Shown here: piece after piece, positions 20,835-30,974 of the stretch | Layout: every line of letters begins with the position of its first letter | Position numbering within the stretch: position 1 is the stretch's first letter | Origin: Amphiura filiformis | Taxonomy: Eukaryota > Echinodermata > Ophiuroidea > Amphilepidida > Amphiuridae | Direction of reading: 5' to 3' | Assembly: GCF_039555335.1 (NCBI RefSeq) | Contig: NC_092637.1 | Span: 9,322,815 to 9,386,814, forward strand | DNA: 64,000 nt | Notes under the pieces: generated by a model | The model's input: only the letters and a program-made list of their open reading frames with translations | What the model was told of the DNA's origin: nothing | Database searches by the model: none | Made by a program: the position numbers and the translations under genes

Positions 20835-21832
20835 ATGCCTCCACCGGAGGTATTATGTTTCCTGGTTGTCCGTCCGTCCGTCCATCCGTCCATCCGTCCG
20901 TCCATCTGTCCGTCCGAGCTTGCGGGTGCAATTTCTCGTAACTGGTAAGATGTACAGTGATGCAATTTGGTGGGGGGATGGTCGTTGGCGGTCTTCAAAT
21001 CCCAGTAGGTTTGGTTAGTGGGTCAAGGTCACCCAAGGTCATCTAGGGGTCGTCTGAGGTCAAATGAGCAAAAACTGTCGTATGGGCATGAAGCTTGGTG
21101 TACAGTGATGCAATTTGGTGGAGGGATGGTCGTTGGCGGTCTTCAAATTCCAGTAGGTTTGGTTAGTGGGTCAAGGTCACCCAAGGTCATCTAGGGGTCA
21201 TCTGAGGTCAAATTAGCAAAAACCGTTGTATGGGCATGAACCTTGGTGGGTACTGTAAACATTTAGAACCAAATTTTTTTGAAGGTAATTTTGGGGTCAT
21301 CTGGGGTCACGCAGAGGTCATCTGAGGTCAAATAACTTAAAACTGTCGTATGGGCATGAAACTTGGTGGGTACAGTCAACATTTAGAGTCAAATTCTTGG
21401 ACGGTCATTTTGGGGTCACCCAGGGGTCATCTGAGGTCAAATAACTTAAAAATGTCGTATGGGCATGAAACTTGGTGGGTACAGTCAACATTTAGAGTTA
21501 AATTCTTGGAAGGTCATTTTGGGGTCATCCGGGGTCATCTGAGGTTCAATAACTTAAAACTGTCATATGGGCATGAAACTTGGTGGGTACAGTCAACATT
21601 TAGAGTTAAATTTTGGAAGGTCATTTTGGGGTCATCCGAGGTCATCTGAGGTCAAATAGCATGAAACTTGGTGGATACAGTCAACATTTAAAGTTAAATT
21701 TTTGGATGGACATTTTGGGGTCATCTGGGTTCACACAGGGGTCATCTTGAGGTCAAATTACTAAAAACCGTCAGTATGGGCATGAAACTTGGTTGGGTAC
21801 ATTCAACATGATACGCCTCAAGGTGGAGGCAT
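20835..21832. mobile_element. GCCTCCACC-ended repeat element with GTCC tract and ~115-bp internal repeats
   Basis: The ends are ATGCCTCCACCGGAGGTAT and (reverse) ATGCCTCCACCTTGAGGCGTAT, an imperfect inverted pair. After the left end comes a (GTCC)n tract (20872-20916). It is followed by about seven degenerate units of 100-150 bp containing 'tatgggcatgaaacttggtg', 'ggtcatctgaggtcaaat' and 'cagtcaacatttagag'. Repeats of this type are common in marine invertebrate genomes (from memory). The plus-strand frames over it are period artefacts. Confidence 0.8.
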
Positions 21833-22111
21833 TGTGGCCGACGCTTTGCGTCGAGAACCGCGCAAGCCGAGAACCGCTCTAGTTGTATATAAATTATGGC
21901 ATAATGGCAATAGAGCTCAATAACAAAGCAAAACAGAAATGCCCCAACGACAATGCTGGAAATGCCCGTATTGAACGGAAAATTTAGATTTTAAAAAACT
22001 CTTTTTCATACCGATTCAGAAAAAAAAAGAAACCAAATATATTTCCCCTTGCAATATGTACATTTCAATGAATGTAAATAATTTTGGGTTTAAAAAATGG
22101 AGCAGAAAAAA

Positions 22112-22172
22112 AAGCTATCACTACCGGGATTTGAAAAATACGACGCTCTAGCCAACTGCGGCACGCGGGTAA
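22112..22172 (-). repeat. tRNA-like SINE head
   Basis: On the minus strand GCAGTTGGCTAGAGCGTCG (A-box) precedes TTTCAAATCCCGG (B-box-like). Confidence 0.45.
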
Positions 22173-22716
22173 GTTCGGAAGGAAGTTTTAAAGCTTTATA
22201 GTAACGTGGTCGATCTGAAGTCTCTTCAGCAGATATTGCGGTTCGCTTTTTTCATACAATGTGAATGATGCGAAACCAAACTAGCTGTTGAGGAGACTAT
22301 AATTATCTACGATAAGCCTGTCCATAATTCAAGAAATTGGTAGCCACCAAGGAAGCTATTTTTGTGTGATTTCTCCGGAAATACATCGACTTGGAGCATC
22401 AAATTTCAGGATAGTAATGAGAAAAATACGATCTATTTTGTGATACCAAAAACTCATGAACAATGACAAAAATCGGGGGGATGATGTTGTCGATCGGGTT
22501 ACGGACCTTTAACTCACTTTTGGCCTTTTTGAAATTTTGGTATCAAATTAATCTGTAATACCACAGATTCTTAAAATCATAAAGCCTTAACTCAATTCAA
22601 CTTCCTATTGCATCTATAGCACAATAATACTTAGTCACATCTCAATGCAAAATATTATTTTACTCATTTTTCCCAAAAAGGCACTTTTTGAGTTGAGGCC
22701 TTCTGTTTGTCAACCC

Positions 22717-23630
22717 TCGAACTACATGCTGTAGTTTAAAACAATTCAAGTCAAAAATTGAAGACACCGCTTATTTTGCTCTGAGTTTGCTGTCGTGTTT
22801 GCTACTTAGTTTAATTTCAACTTGCCTTCAATTTTTGACTTGAATTTGTTTTTTTTTCGTTCCTGTTGTTCATATTCAAGGTATCCGCTTGTATCATTTA
22901 TTGATCCTTGATGTGTTTTGTGTCCTCGTCCGTTGGATTTACCATTACCCACTTGGTCTAAAGTATATAAAGGTAGAATGGCAAAGACTAGTACTTGAAG
23001 CCATCTGTGTGGTCATATATTTGGCAAAGATGCTCAGTTTGTAGGGAAAAAAAAAGATTTTATCCAAAAAAATTTCGGTCAAGGTAACAAAAATTAGTTA
23101 AGTAAAAAAACGAATTTACTGATTTTTAAAAATTATTTATAAATATCTAGGACCCATTAAAAAAAACCATTTTGACCAATATTGAGAAATTTTCATTAAA
23201 AATGGTTACAAATGCTCAATTTTGCAAAAGAATCCGTTGTTTTGTAATGTTAGTTGATTTATTTTGACACCAAAATTAATACAAACAGTAGAGTTTGCTA
23301 GTAATTCTTAGTCAGTGGGAGTGGTCTAGTTCGTAGACACATTTCTGATTGGACAAGCGCATGATTTCGGGTGCCGTCTATCAGGCCGTAGACGTAACAC
23401 GCGATAATGCGTAACATGTGTGTAGAGGTGCGCGTATGTATCGCGCTGGCTGCGTAGACTAGTGCGGAATACGCGAACGCGATAGCAATACGTGCAACAG
23501 AATACGTAAGTTGTAAATAAGTTTCGTTCATTTTATAATGAGGGGAGTTTTTATGACGGTAACTTAGTTATTGATTTAAAAATTTGTTTAGAGTTATTAA
23601 AATAATATTTAACTGACTAAGAATGAGAAT
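22717..23630. other. Non-coding; inverted-repeat fragments
   Basis: 'attcaagtcaaaaattgaag' (22745) and 'cttcaatttttgacttgaat' (22828) form a 20-base inverted pair about 65 bp apart. 'taattcttagtcagt' (23301) is inverted at 23612. No gene is supported. Confidence 0.5.
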
Positions 23631-23635
23631 AAGCG

Positions 23636-23786
23636 ATAGGAATTTTTATTTTGCCTATCCTCTACCTATGATAGACAACAGGCAGGTCCAATATTTTTAT
23701 CGTAGTGGATACCGGCTGCGCCGCATCCACTACTCAAAATGTCGTTTATCACACAGTAGAGGATAGGCAAAATAAAAATTCCTATT
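23636..23786. mobile_element. Palindromic MITE with a GGCTGCGCC centre
   Basis: The arms 'gataggaatttttattttgc' and 'ctatcctctac' pair exactly with 'gtagaggatag' and 'gcaaaataaaaattcctat'. The centre is 'accggctgcgccgcat'. Compare 47489-47647. Confidence 0.85.
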
Positions 23787-23865
23787 GTTTATTCTCTAAT
23801 TAAGAAAAAAAAAAGGAAATCCTGACGGACCGATCCAATTGTTAAAATTCAATTGAGGGTAAGCA

Positions 23866-24855
23866 AACAATTTTTTCTTGGCCTAATGGGCAACCAGGTG
23901 TTGGAAATACTACTCTATAAGCAACTTTGTCATAAATGGCATCCAGGTGTTGGAAAAAACTACCATAATAGCAACTTCGTCCTAATGGGCATCCAGGTGT
24001 TGGAAAAAACTACCATAATAGCAACTTTGACCTAATGGGCATCCAGGTGTTGGAAAAACTACCATAATAGCAACTTCGTCCTAATGGGCATCCAGGTGTT
24101 GGAAAAACTACCATAATAGCAACTTCGTCCTAATGGGCATCCAGGTGTTGGAAAAAACTACCATAATAGCAACTTTGTCCTAATGGGCATCCAGGTGTTG
24201 GAAAAAACTACCATAATAGCAACTTCGTCCTAATGGGCATCCAGGTGTTGGAAAAAACTACCATAATAGCAACTTCGTCCTAATGGGCATCCAGGTGTTG
24301 GAAAAAACTACCATAATAGCAACTTCGTCCTAATGGGCATCCAGGTGTTGGAAAAAACTACCATAATAGCAACTTCGTCCTAATGGGCATCCAGGTGTTG
24401 GAAAAAACTACCATTAATAGCAACTTTGTCCTAATGGGCATCCAGGTGTTGGAAAAAACTACCATAATAGCAACTTCGTCCTAATGGGCATCCAGGTGTT
24501 GGAAAAACTACCATAATAGCAACTTTGTCCTAATGGGCATCCAGGTGTTGGAAAAACTACTCTATAGCAACTTGGTTGTAATGGGCATCCAGGTGTTGGA
24601 AAAAACTACTATAATTGCAACTTTCTCCTAATGGGCAACCATGTGTTGGAAAAACTACTCTAATAGCAACTTTGTCCTAATGGGCAACCAGGTATTGGAA
24701 AAAAAAAAAACTCTATAAGCAACTTTTTCATACTTAGCATCCAGGTGTTGGAAAACTATTCTATAGCAACTTTGTCCTAATGGGCAATGGTGTTGGAAAA
24801 ACTACTCTAACAGCAACTTTGTCCTAATGGACATCCAGGTGCTGGAAAAACTACT
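23866..24855 (+). repeat. 50-bp satellite array, main block
   Basis: About 20 head-to-tail copies of a 47-50-bp unit containing 'taatgggcatccaggtgttg' and 'accataatagcaacttcgt'. The central copies (24000-24530) are nearly identical; copies toward both edges are diverged ('actactctatagcaactttg'). The array continues after two insertions at 25808 and 28075. Confidence 0.95.
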
Positions 24856-24861
24856 CTATAG

Positions 24862-25801
24862 ACCCATTCCATGTCAACTCCAGGGATGTGCACCGCAGCA
24901 CCTCTTCAATTTTTTTCTTTTTCTGTGTGGTGGTAGATATTGATGAGAAAGTAAAATCCTGAAAATTTGAGCTTCATACTCCATTTTGTTTTCCCGTGGC
25001 ATCAATTTGAAATTTAGGGGGGGTCAGCGTACAAAATGTGTCGCAACGGGAAAGACGATGCTTGGAGGTCCATAAATGTATAAAGGAACCCTTTACAACT
25101 TTGAAAAGTATGTATCCTGGGGTACTTATTTGTGTAGAATTCAAATCTGGCATCAGAAAACATGTAACTCGTTTACTTTAAAAGACAGGGCCCTCAAAAT
25201 GCAACTTCGTCCATCCAGGACCAACTTTGGGGGGTCAGAACTCCAAAAGTAAAAATAATTTTAGTGTCCATTTTTTTGCCAGTCAGAGCCCTTTGGTAGG
25301 ACAATACTCTTATCCAATATTTAGCCTATTAGAATACTTTTAGTTGAGAATTACCCATGGAAAACCCCTAATTGTGATGTTTTGTACATTTTGACCCCCT
25401 GAAAACCAATGTCAGACAATTTGATCCACCATCAACTTCAACATACCTGAAAATATGTCCTGGGGCAACATTTCTGACATATTGGTTTTCAGGGGGGTCT
25501 CGAATGTACAACACATGTACAATTGGGTTTTGCATTCTCCATATTGTACATAAAGTCATTATACATAGGCTCAAATCAAAAGAGTAATGTCCTACCAAAG
25601 GGCTCTGACTGGCAAAAATGGACAATAAAATTATTTTTACTTTTGGAGTTCTGACACTTCCAAAGTTGGTACTGGATGGACGAAGTTGCATTTTGAGGGC
25701 CCTATATCTTGTAAAGTAAAGGAGGTACATGTTTTCTGAAGAAAAAAAAAAAATTGAAGAGGTGCTGCCGTGCACATCCCTGGAGTTGACATGGAATGGG
25801 T
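24862..25801. mobile_element. 940-bp foldback transposon inserted in the satellite
   Basis: Ends ACCCATTCCATGTCAACTCC and its reverse complement are flanked by CTATAG on both sides (24856-24861, 25802-25807). CTATAG is normal sequence of the interrupted satellite unit, so it is a probable 6-bp target duplication; because CTATAG is itself palindromic it could instead belong to the ends. Arms pair over roughly 350 bp (for example 'tttgccagtcagagcccttt' with 'aaagggctctgactggcaaa'). No transposase. Confidence 0.9.
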
Positions 25802-25807
25802 CTATAG

Positions 25808-26000
25808 CAACTTTTTCCTAATGGGCATCCAGGTGTTGGAAAAACTACTCTAATAGCAACTTTGTCCTAATGGACAACCGTGTGTTGGAAAAACTACTCT
25901 AATAGCAACTTGGTTGTAATGGGCATCCAGGTGTTGGAAAAACTACTCTACAACAACTTGGTTGTAATGGGCATCCAGGTGTTCAAAAACTACTATAATT
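25808..26000 (+). repeat. 50-bp satellite array, second block
   Basis: Four diverged units ('taatgggcatccaggtgttg' with 'actactctaatagcaactt') continue the array after the foldback insertion. The block ends in a short 'tagtatagtatagtata' tract before LINE sequence. Confidence 0.9.
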
Positions 26001-26139
26001 TAGTATAGTATAGTATAATTTAGTTTAGGAGTTTACATGAATGAGCTTTATTAAAGCATCAAAAGTCAATGCATTGTGATGTAGTCAATTTTAAGTTGCT
26101 CATAAATGGAATGCAAATCTGCCACAAATGGCTATAGTT

Positions 26140-27905
26140 AGGTCAAAACCTCATTTTCATTTCATTTTTTCATTTATTATTATTTTCACTCATCAAATTA
26201 CAAAAAGCTAGAATACATACAACATAATAATATAAGTGAGAGTGAAGGAATCACAGGAAAGGCCAAGGAGAGGCCTGAAAATCTGTGATCCCTTGATTGG
26301 TTAATTCATCATTTGACATGACAGCAGACTGTCACTTCAATGAAGTAACAGTAAGCTGTCATATCTTGATATGAATTAACCTAAATACATGAAAATAACA
26401 GTTAACAATAGTAAATAAGAAAATGCACAACACAAATAAGTAATATAAATAATATCCAATTTGGTTATATAAACCAGATATAATAAGAGTTAATAGTAAC
26501 TTTGCATAAGATGTTTCTTAAATACATGGCGGAATTGATTAATCGATGATGAACTTTTAATGCTGTTATCAACATTGTTCCATAACTTAGTAGCTGCATA
26601 TTTAATAGATTTTTCACAGAAAGCTTTTTTGATAAAAGGAAGCCTCAGACGATCTTTATTTCTGGTGTTTAAGTCATGGATCTTAGACTGTTTTACAAAC
26701 AAATCATCAAAAACACTTGGTAAAAATCCATTTTCATGCTTGTACATAAATAAACCAAGTTCAAATGTATACATATCCCTGACACTTAAAGTATTATACC
26801 TAATCAGTAAGGGATTAGTGCTACTTCTATAATCACTTGCACTTATAATAATGAAGAGCCCTCTTTTGAATTTTAAAAGATCATTTATGTATGATGAACA
26901 TGCACATCCCCAAGCTAAAATACCATAGTTGATATACGGTAATATCAACGAACAATACAATGTATATAACGCCTCATGTGGGAGGAAGTTTTTTAATTTA
27001 TTAATGATACCGACATTTCTTGAACATGTTTTAACAATATTATCAATATGTTCTCTCCAAGTTATATTCTGGTCAATTTGAAGACCTAGAAACTTAGTAC
27101 TTGGCACTCTTTCAAGCGGTGTTCTTGCTGTAGAGTGCCTGTCAGAATCAAGAAAGAGTAACAAGTTGTACTCGGGTTTTGTGTTCTTCCTGGTACCGAG
27201 TAACATATAATTAGTTTTTTTAGCATTGACAGATAATTTATTTACCTGGAACCATCTATTCACATTAATAAGCTCTTTGTTGAAAACCTCCTCAACAACA
27301 TTAAAGTGATTGTGAGAGTAAAATAAATTGGTGTCATCAGCAAATGAAATCACATCAAGTGAATCAGTAATTAAGTGAATATCGTTAACATATATGATGA
27401 AAAGTAGTGGACCCAGTATTGAACCCTGTGGCACACACGCAAGTAAGATTTTGCTGTTGAGATGAAACACCATTATAATAAACATATTGTTTTCTATTAC
27501 TCAAATAATCCTCAAACCAATTGTGTGTAATACCTCTAAAACCATAGTGATAGAGTTTATCAAGCAATATTGTATGGTCTATAGTATCAAATGCTTTTGA
27601 TAAATCTAAAAGACACCTGCTGTAAAATTGTCATTGTCAACAGCTTCAGTAATTTTGTTAACCAAGTCAATCACTGCCATATATGTGCTGTGGTTTTTCC
27701 TAAAACCATACTGACGTTTGTATAAAATGCGATGATGATCTAAATATGACATGCACCTGTTAAAGACAAGTCGTTCCAGAATCTTTGAGAAAATTGGTAA
27801 AACAGAAACTGGGCGATAATTCGAAAACAAGTCATTATCATCCTTCTTATATAGTGGAATTACCTTCGCTACTTTAAAACTGTCAGGTATTTTACCTCAA
27901 TTTGG
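26140..27905 (-). mobile_element. LINE fragment, CR1/Jockey-like reverse transcriptase, frameshifted
   Basis: On the minus strand the reverse transcriptase reads through NYRPVSVLPIFSKILERL, QYGFRKNHST, LDLSKAFDTIDHT, VPQGSILGPLLF and FADDTNLF (catalytic Asp pair), then a YCSLILPYINYGILAWG thumb region and a C-terminal part ending at 26490. Two single-base frameshifts split it (near 27608 and 27435). The 5' end is truncated at about 27905, so the endonuclease is absent. It separates two blocks of the 50-bp satellite and is dead. Confidence 0.9.
26490..27485 (-). pseudogene. LINE reverse transcriptase C-terminal frame
   Basis: The longest uninterrupted frame of the LINE fragment. It covers RT blocks with VPQGSILGPLLF and FADDTNLF and the maturase-like thumb, followed by about 200 residues of C-terminal region. 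The frame continues the upstream frames 27567-27385 and 27830-27606 after frameshifts. It is not a host gene. Confidence 0.85.
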
Positions 27906-28074
27906 TGACCACTCTCTGGCTAGTAAGGTTTGATGATTGATTTGACTTCTATGGACCATTTAGAAAAAAAATAGCCCCAATGTCCCTCGCGAAAATCCCG
28001 GCATTTTTCGCTAGAGGCCAAAATCCAAAATGGCCGCTGCCACCATTTTGAAAATTTAAGTTTTGAACCAGAGT

Positions 28075-28265
28075 GACCCAACTTTGTCCTAATGGGCATC
28101 CAGGTATTAAAAAAACTACTCCGCAACTTTGACCTAATGGGCAACCAGGTGTTGGAAAAACTGCTAAATAAACAAGGATAGAGGCACTGAACAAAGAAGC
28201 GCTCAAACGTTACGAACTAAATAGCAACTTTTATCCTAATAGGAAGCCAGTTGTTGAAAAAGGGT
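28075..28265 (+). repeat. 50-bp satellite array, third block
   Basis: Three to four decayed units ('tcctaatgggcatccaggta', 'cctaatgggcaaccaggtgt') follow the LINE. The sequence 27910-28075 between LINE and satellite is unassigned. Confidence 0.8.
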
Positions 28266-28770
28266 CAGTAAGGCCACGAAAAGAAAAAAACCACCCTGTT
28301 TTGCAGGCCCGACCGACCCAGATTTTGTGTTTTGGGAGATTTTTGTTAAAATCAAGTAAAATCAGCCGTAGAATTTGTTGAATCACTTTGATTTGGTACT
28401 TCAAATTTACAATGTTGCAACCTGTTGATTAACTCATTCCTCCTAGAGATACCCAACACTGGTTTGTGGGGATGGGGGTTGTAGTACATTGTAGGATGAA
28501 AGTGTTTAGACTTCACATAAACAAAAGTGCAATATTTTAGAGTTATTACGGAAATAATACAAGAAGTAGGCCTAAGTCTTCTTTTAAAACTTATTATTTC
28601 TAAATTTTTCTAGAATCGGGAGAAGGAAAATTATTTTGAAATAATTATGTGTTCAGTGACTGATAAGAGTTTAGGCCTACGACAGGTCATTGATGAGGGT
28701 CCTTAAAAAAAAAAAAAAAATTAAAAGAAAGAAATTAAATCTGTGGAATTTTCACTTTTAATCCCAGATA
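28266..28770. other. Intergenic, no gene seen
   Basis: Contains 'cccgaccgacccagattt', shared with 13575. AT-rich otherwise, with an A run at 28707. Confidence 0.5.
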
Positions 28771-28772
28771 TA

Positions 28773-29787
28773 CAGGGTGTCCCAAAAAAGAGGCTCCTCA
28801 TTGCGCCTCTTTTCTCCTATTTCTGAAAAGTTGATCAAATATATTTTGGTATGTAAAAAACCTTGAGTCATTAGCTTTAATAAACCAAAACAATTATATC
28901 AATCGGCTCACAATTTTTGAAGATATGCTCTTTCAAAGAAATGTACCCGTTTTTCACTCTGTCCACGGAGAAGGTTTGGCTACTTCAAAGATTGAAAAGG
29001 AGTACACATACCATACATGAATATCAAACATTCCTCAATGATAACTTTATAAAATAACTTTATTTATGGAATGGGCTTTACCGGTGGGTTTATGGGCAAT
29101 GCATTTTGTTAATAGTGTCATTAATTTGTGGGTAAAATGGATGCCGAATGGGACTTCTTTTACTTGCAATTACTTTTTTTTTATTATAGTTATTTATGCC
29201 TTTTTGTTTTATTATGTTTCTTACTTTCTTACTTTGTTGTTTCTTGCTTTCTTTTATTTACAACATAGTCATTTCTCTTTTTAGGATAAAATGTAGCCCT
29301 AAAAGACTGTTTGGTTTGTCTTTGGTTCTTCTGAAGTGAGTTTACTGTGCTGCTGTGCCCTCTACATGATTGCCTCCTTGGCGAATACAGGTTTCAGCCC
29401 TGGTCCTCATTGCATCAATTATGCGTATGTACCATCCTTGTGCGCGGATACTTGCGAATGCATTCAGTAATACGTTTGCGAAGATCTTGGATTTTGCCAC
29501 AAAGAAAAAAAATCAAGTGGTGCGAGGTCTGGTGATCGTGCAGGCCACTCCACAGCATGAGCCATCCCAACCACTCTGATTGCTATCCGTGGACAGAGTG
29601 AAAAACGGGTACTTTTATTCAAAAGGGCATATCTTCAAAAGTTTTGAGCCGATTGAAATAATTGTTTTGGTTTATTAAAGCTAACGATTAAAGGTTTCTT
29701 TACATACCACAATATATTTAATCAACTTTTCAGAAATAGCAGAAAAAGAGGGCGCAATGAGGGGCCTCTTTTTTTTGGGACACCCTG
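28773..29787. mobile_element. Mariner-like DNA transposon remnant
   Basis: Ends CAGGGTGTCCCAAAAAAGAG and (reverse) CAGGGTGTCCCAAAAAAAAG are flanked by TA at 28771-2 and 29788-9. The inverted arms extend about 200 bp each, to 'ttcactctgtccacgg'. Inside, the minus strand at about 29580-29340 encodes AVEWPARSPDLAPLDFFL, the block of Tc1/mariner-type transposases that carries a catalytic aspartate. Most of the transposase is deleted. Confidence 0.85.
29400..29580 (-). pseudogene. Transposase fragment (IS630-Tc1-mariner type)
   Basis: The minus-strand reading gives VGMAHAVEWPARSPDLAP, LDFFLCGKIQDLRKR and then IRKYPRTRM before stops. W-P-x-R-S-P-D-L-x-P-x-D-F-F-L is diagnostic of the third acidic residue region. 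It is a fragment within the 28773-29787 element. Confidence 0.8.
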
Positions 29788-29818
29788 TAGGTCAAAGTAA
29801 AAATTAGGAATAGGATAA

Positions 29819-30172
29819 GGCCAAATAAAAAAAATAAACATGTTTCACGTCCCCTCCCGCTTCGTTTTTGAGCTTTCCTCAATGTTATTTTTATTTTTTG
29901 AAATTCAGTTATAACTTTTCAAAAAATATGTCTAGGAAGTAGAGATGCTTTCTATAGCCTTGCTAATATACAAGAAACACTTTTATAAGGTTTTGTGATA
30001 GTTATAGGGGGCCTATCTCTCAGAACAACAAATAAAAAGAGGCCTCCTCCTTTTTCCAGGCATTATTGTATGCGCTAAAACAGCTCTGATTTTGCGATAA
30101 AAATAAAAAGCCCCTCTTCCTCCTTTTTTTTTCAAAACCGGACGTGAAACATGTTTTTTATTTTATTTGGCC
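29819..30172. mobile_element. 354-bp MITE with TAA target duplication
   Basis: GGCCAAATAAAAAAAATAAA and its inverted partner end at 30172. TAA precedes the left end and follows the right. A 3-bp TWA duplication suits the PIF/Harbinger type; no coding sequence. Confidence 0.75.
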
Positions 30173-30185
30173 TAATATTTCTTGT

Positions 30186-30480
30186 TACGCTAATCCAGTT
30201 GAAATCCATACCATCCCTACGGAAGACGTGATCTTAATCTTCCACAATTTGAATTTTTTAGGTCTTGGAGGGGGGGGGGGGAATGTATATCGTCGATACG
30301 AAAGGTCAAATGATGGACGGCTTTTTTCCCTAGCTACATACACTTTCAGCTTTAAGTACATAAAGTTTACATCGAGAACTTAAATGTCAAAAATATAAAA
30401 ACACCAATTTTTAATAATTTTCCATAACTTATATAGCGAATTTCATTTTTCAAAATTATTTGATATCAGCAGGACATTCC
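30186..30480. mobile_element. Fragments of two palindromic families
   Basis: 30188-30250 is a left arm of the 'tgaaatccatacaccc' family ('gttgaaatccataccatccc'). 30290-30480 matches the right arm of the TTAA foldback family ('atacgaaaggtcaaatga', 'attatttgatatcagcagga'). Confidence 0.6.
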
Positions 30481-30548
30481 TCTCCTCTGGGCGACATGGG
30501 GGGGTAGTCTGAGTAGTCATGGCATCTGCTTGGAATGTGACCCCGGAA

Positions 30549-30663
30549 CAGTGGCGTAGATTTCTTTTTGACATGGGCGATGATGGGTTGGAAAATTGTC
30601 TTTGAAGTATAGTGAATCCAGCACCCTCCTGCCCCCTGCCATTCCCGCTTGTTACGCCACTGG
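30549..30663. mobile_element. 115-bp MITE with CAGTGGCGTA ends
   Basis: CAGTGGCGTA at the left and TACGCCACTG at the right. Ends of this form are common in hAT-type non-autonomous elements (established knowledge). Target duplication is not clear. Confidence 0.6.
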
Positions 30664-30679
30664 TCGTCCTCCCACGCAC

Positions 30680-30974
30680 ACATCGCATAGTTGATTCTAT
30701 TTGACATCACTAGCTCAAGAAAAAAATATTACAGAATCTAGAAACACCGTTGATTTTAAGCGGGCCCTATATTTTTGTATGCGTAATAAAAAAAAATATA
30801 AAATTTACTATGTGCCAAATTCCCGGGGCTAAAATGACTACATACAAATTTGCATAAATCGTCATAAATAAATTATTCTCTTTTCGTACCCCATGATTAT
30901 GCAGTCAGTATTTTTTTTCAATATTTGTACCAGTCAACAGTCACGATGATTCTTAAAAAATGGCGGTGGTGGTG
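30680..30974 (+). promoter_or_regulatory. Upstream conserved block of copy A, left part
   Basis: Alignable with 53045-53335 upstream of copy B: 'gcatagttgat', 'atctagaaacacc', 'cagtcaacagtcacgatga' against 'cagtcagcagtcacgacga', and 'ggtggtggtg'. In copy A it is cut from the right part by the 3.4-kb element. It is inferred promoter-proximal or 5' flanking DNA of the duplicated gene. Confidence 0.5.

Larger units (their letters stand above)
20467..22716. mobile_element. 2.25-kb region bounded by a perfect 20-bp inverted repeat
   Basis: GGGTTGACAAACAGAAGGCC at the left is matched by its exact reverse complement ending at 22716. Inside are the GTCC-rich/115-bp repeat element (20835-21832) and a tRNA-like head. 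No transposase frame is seen, so it may be a composite or a non-autonomous element that collected other repeats. Confidence 0.65.

Noticed and set aside
21350..21649. 99-residue frame with repeated GHETWWVQSTFRV
   Set aside because: It reads a non-coding tandem repeat within a known type of dispersed element.
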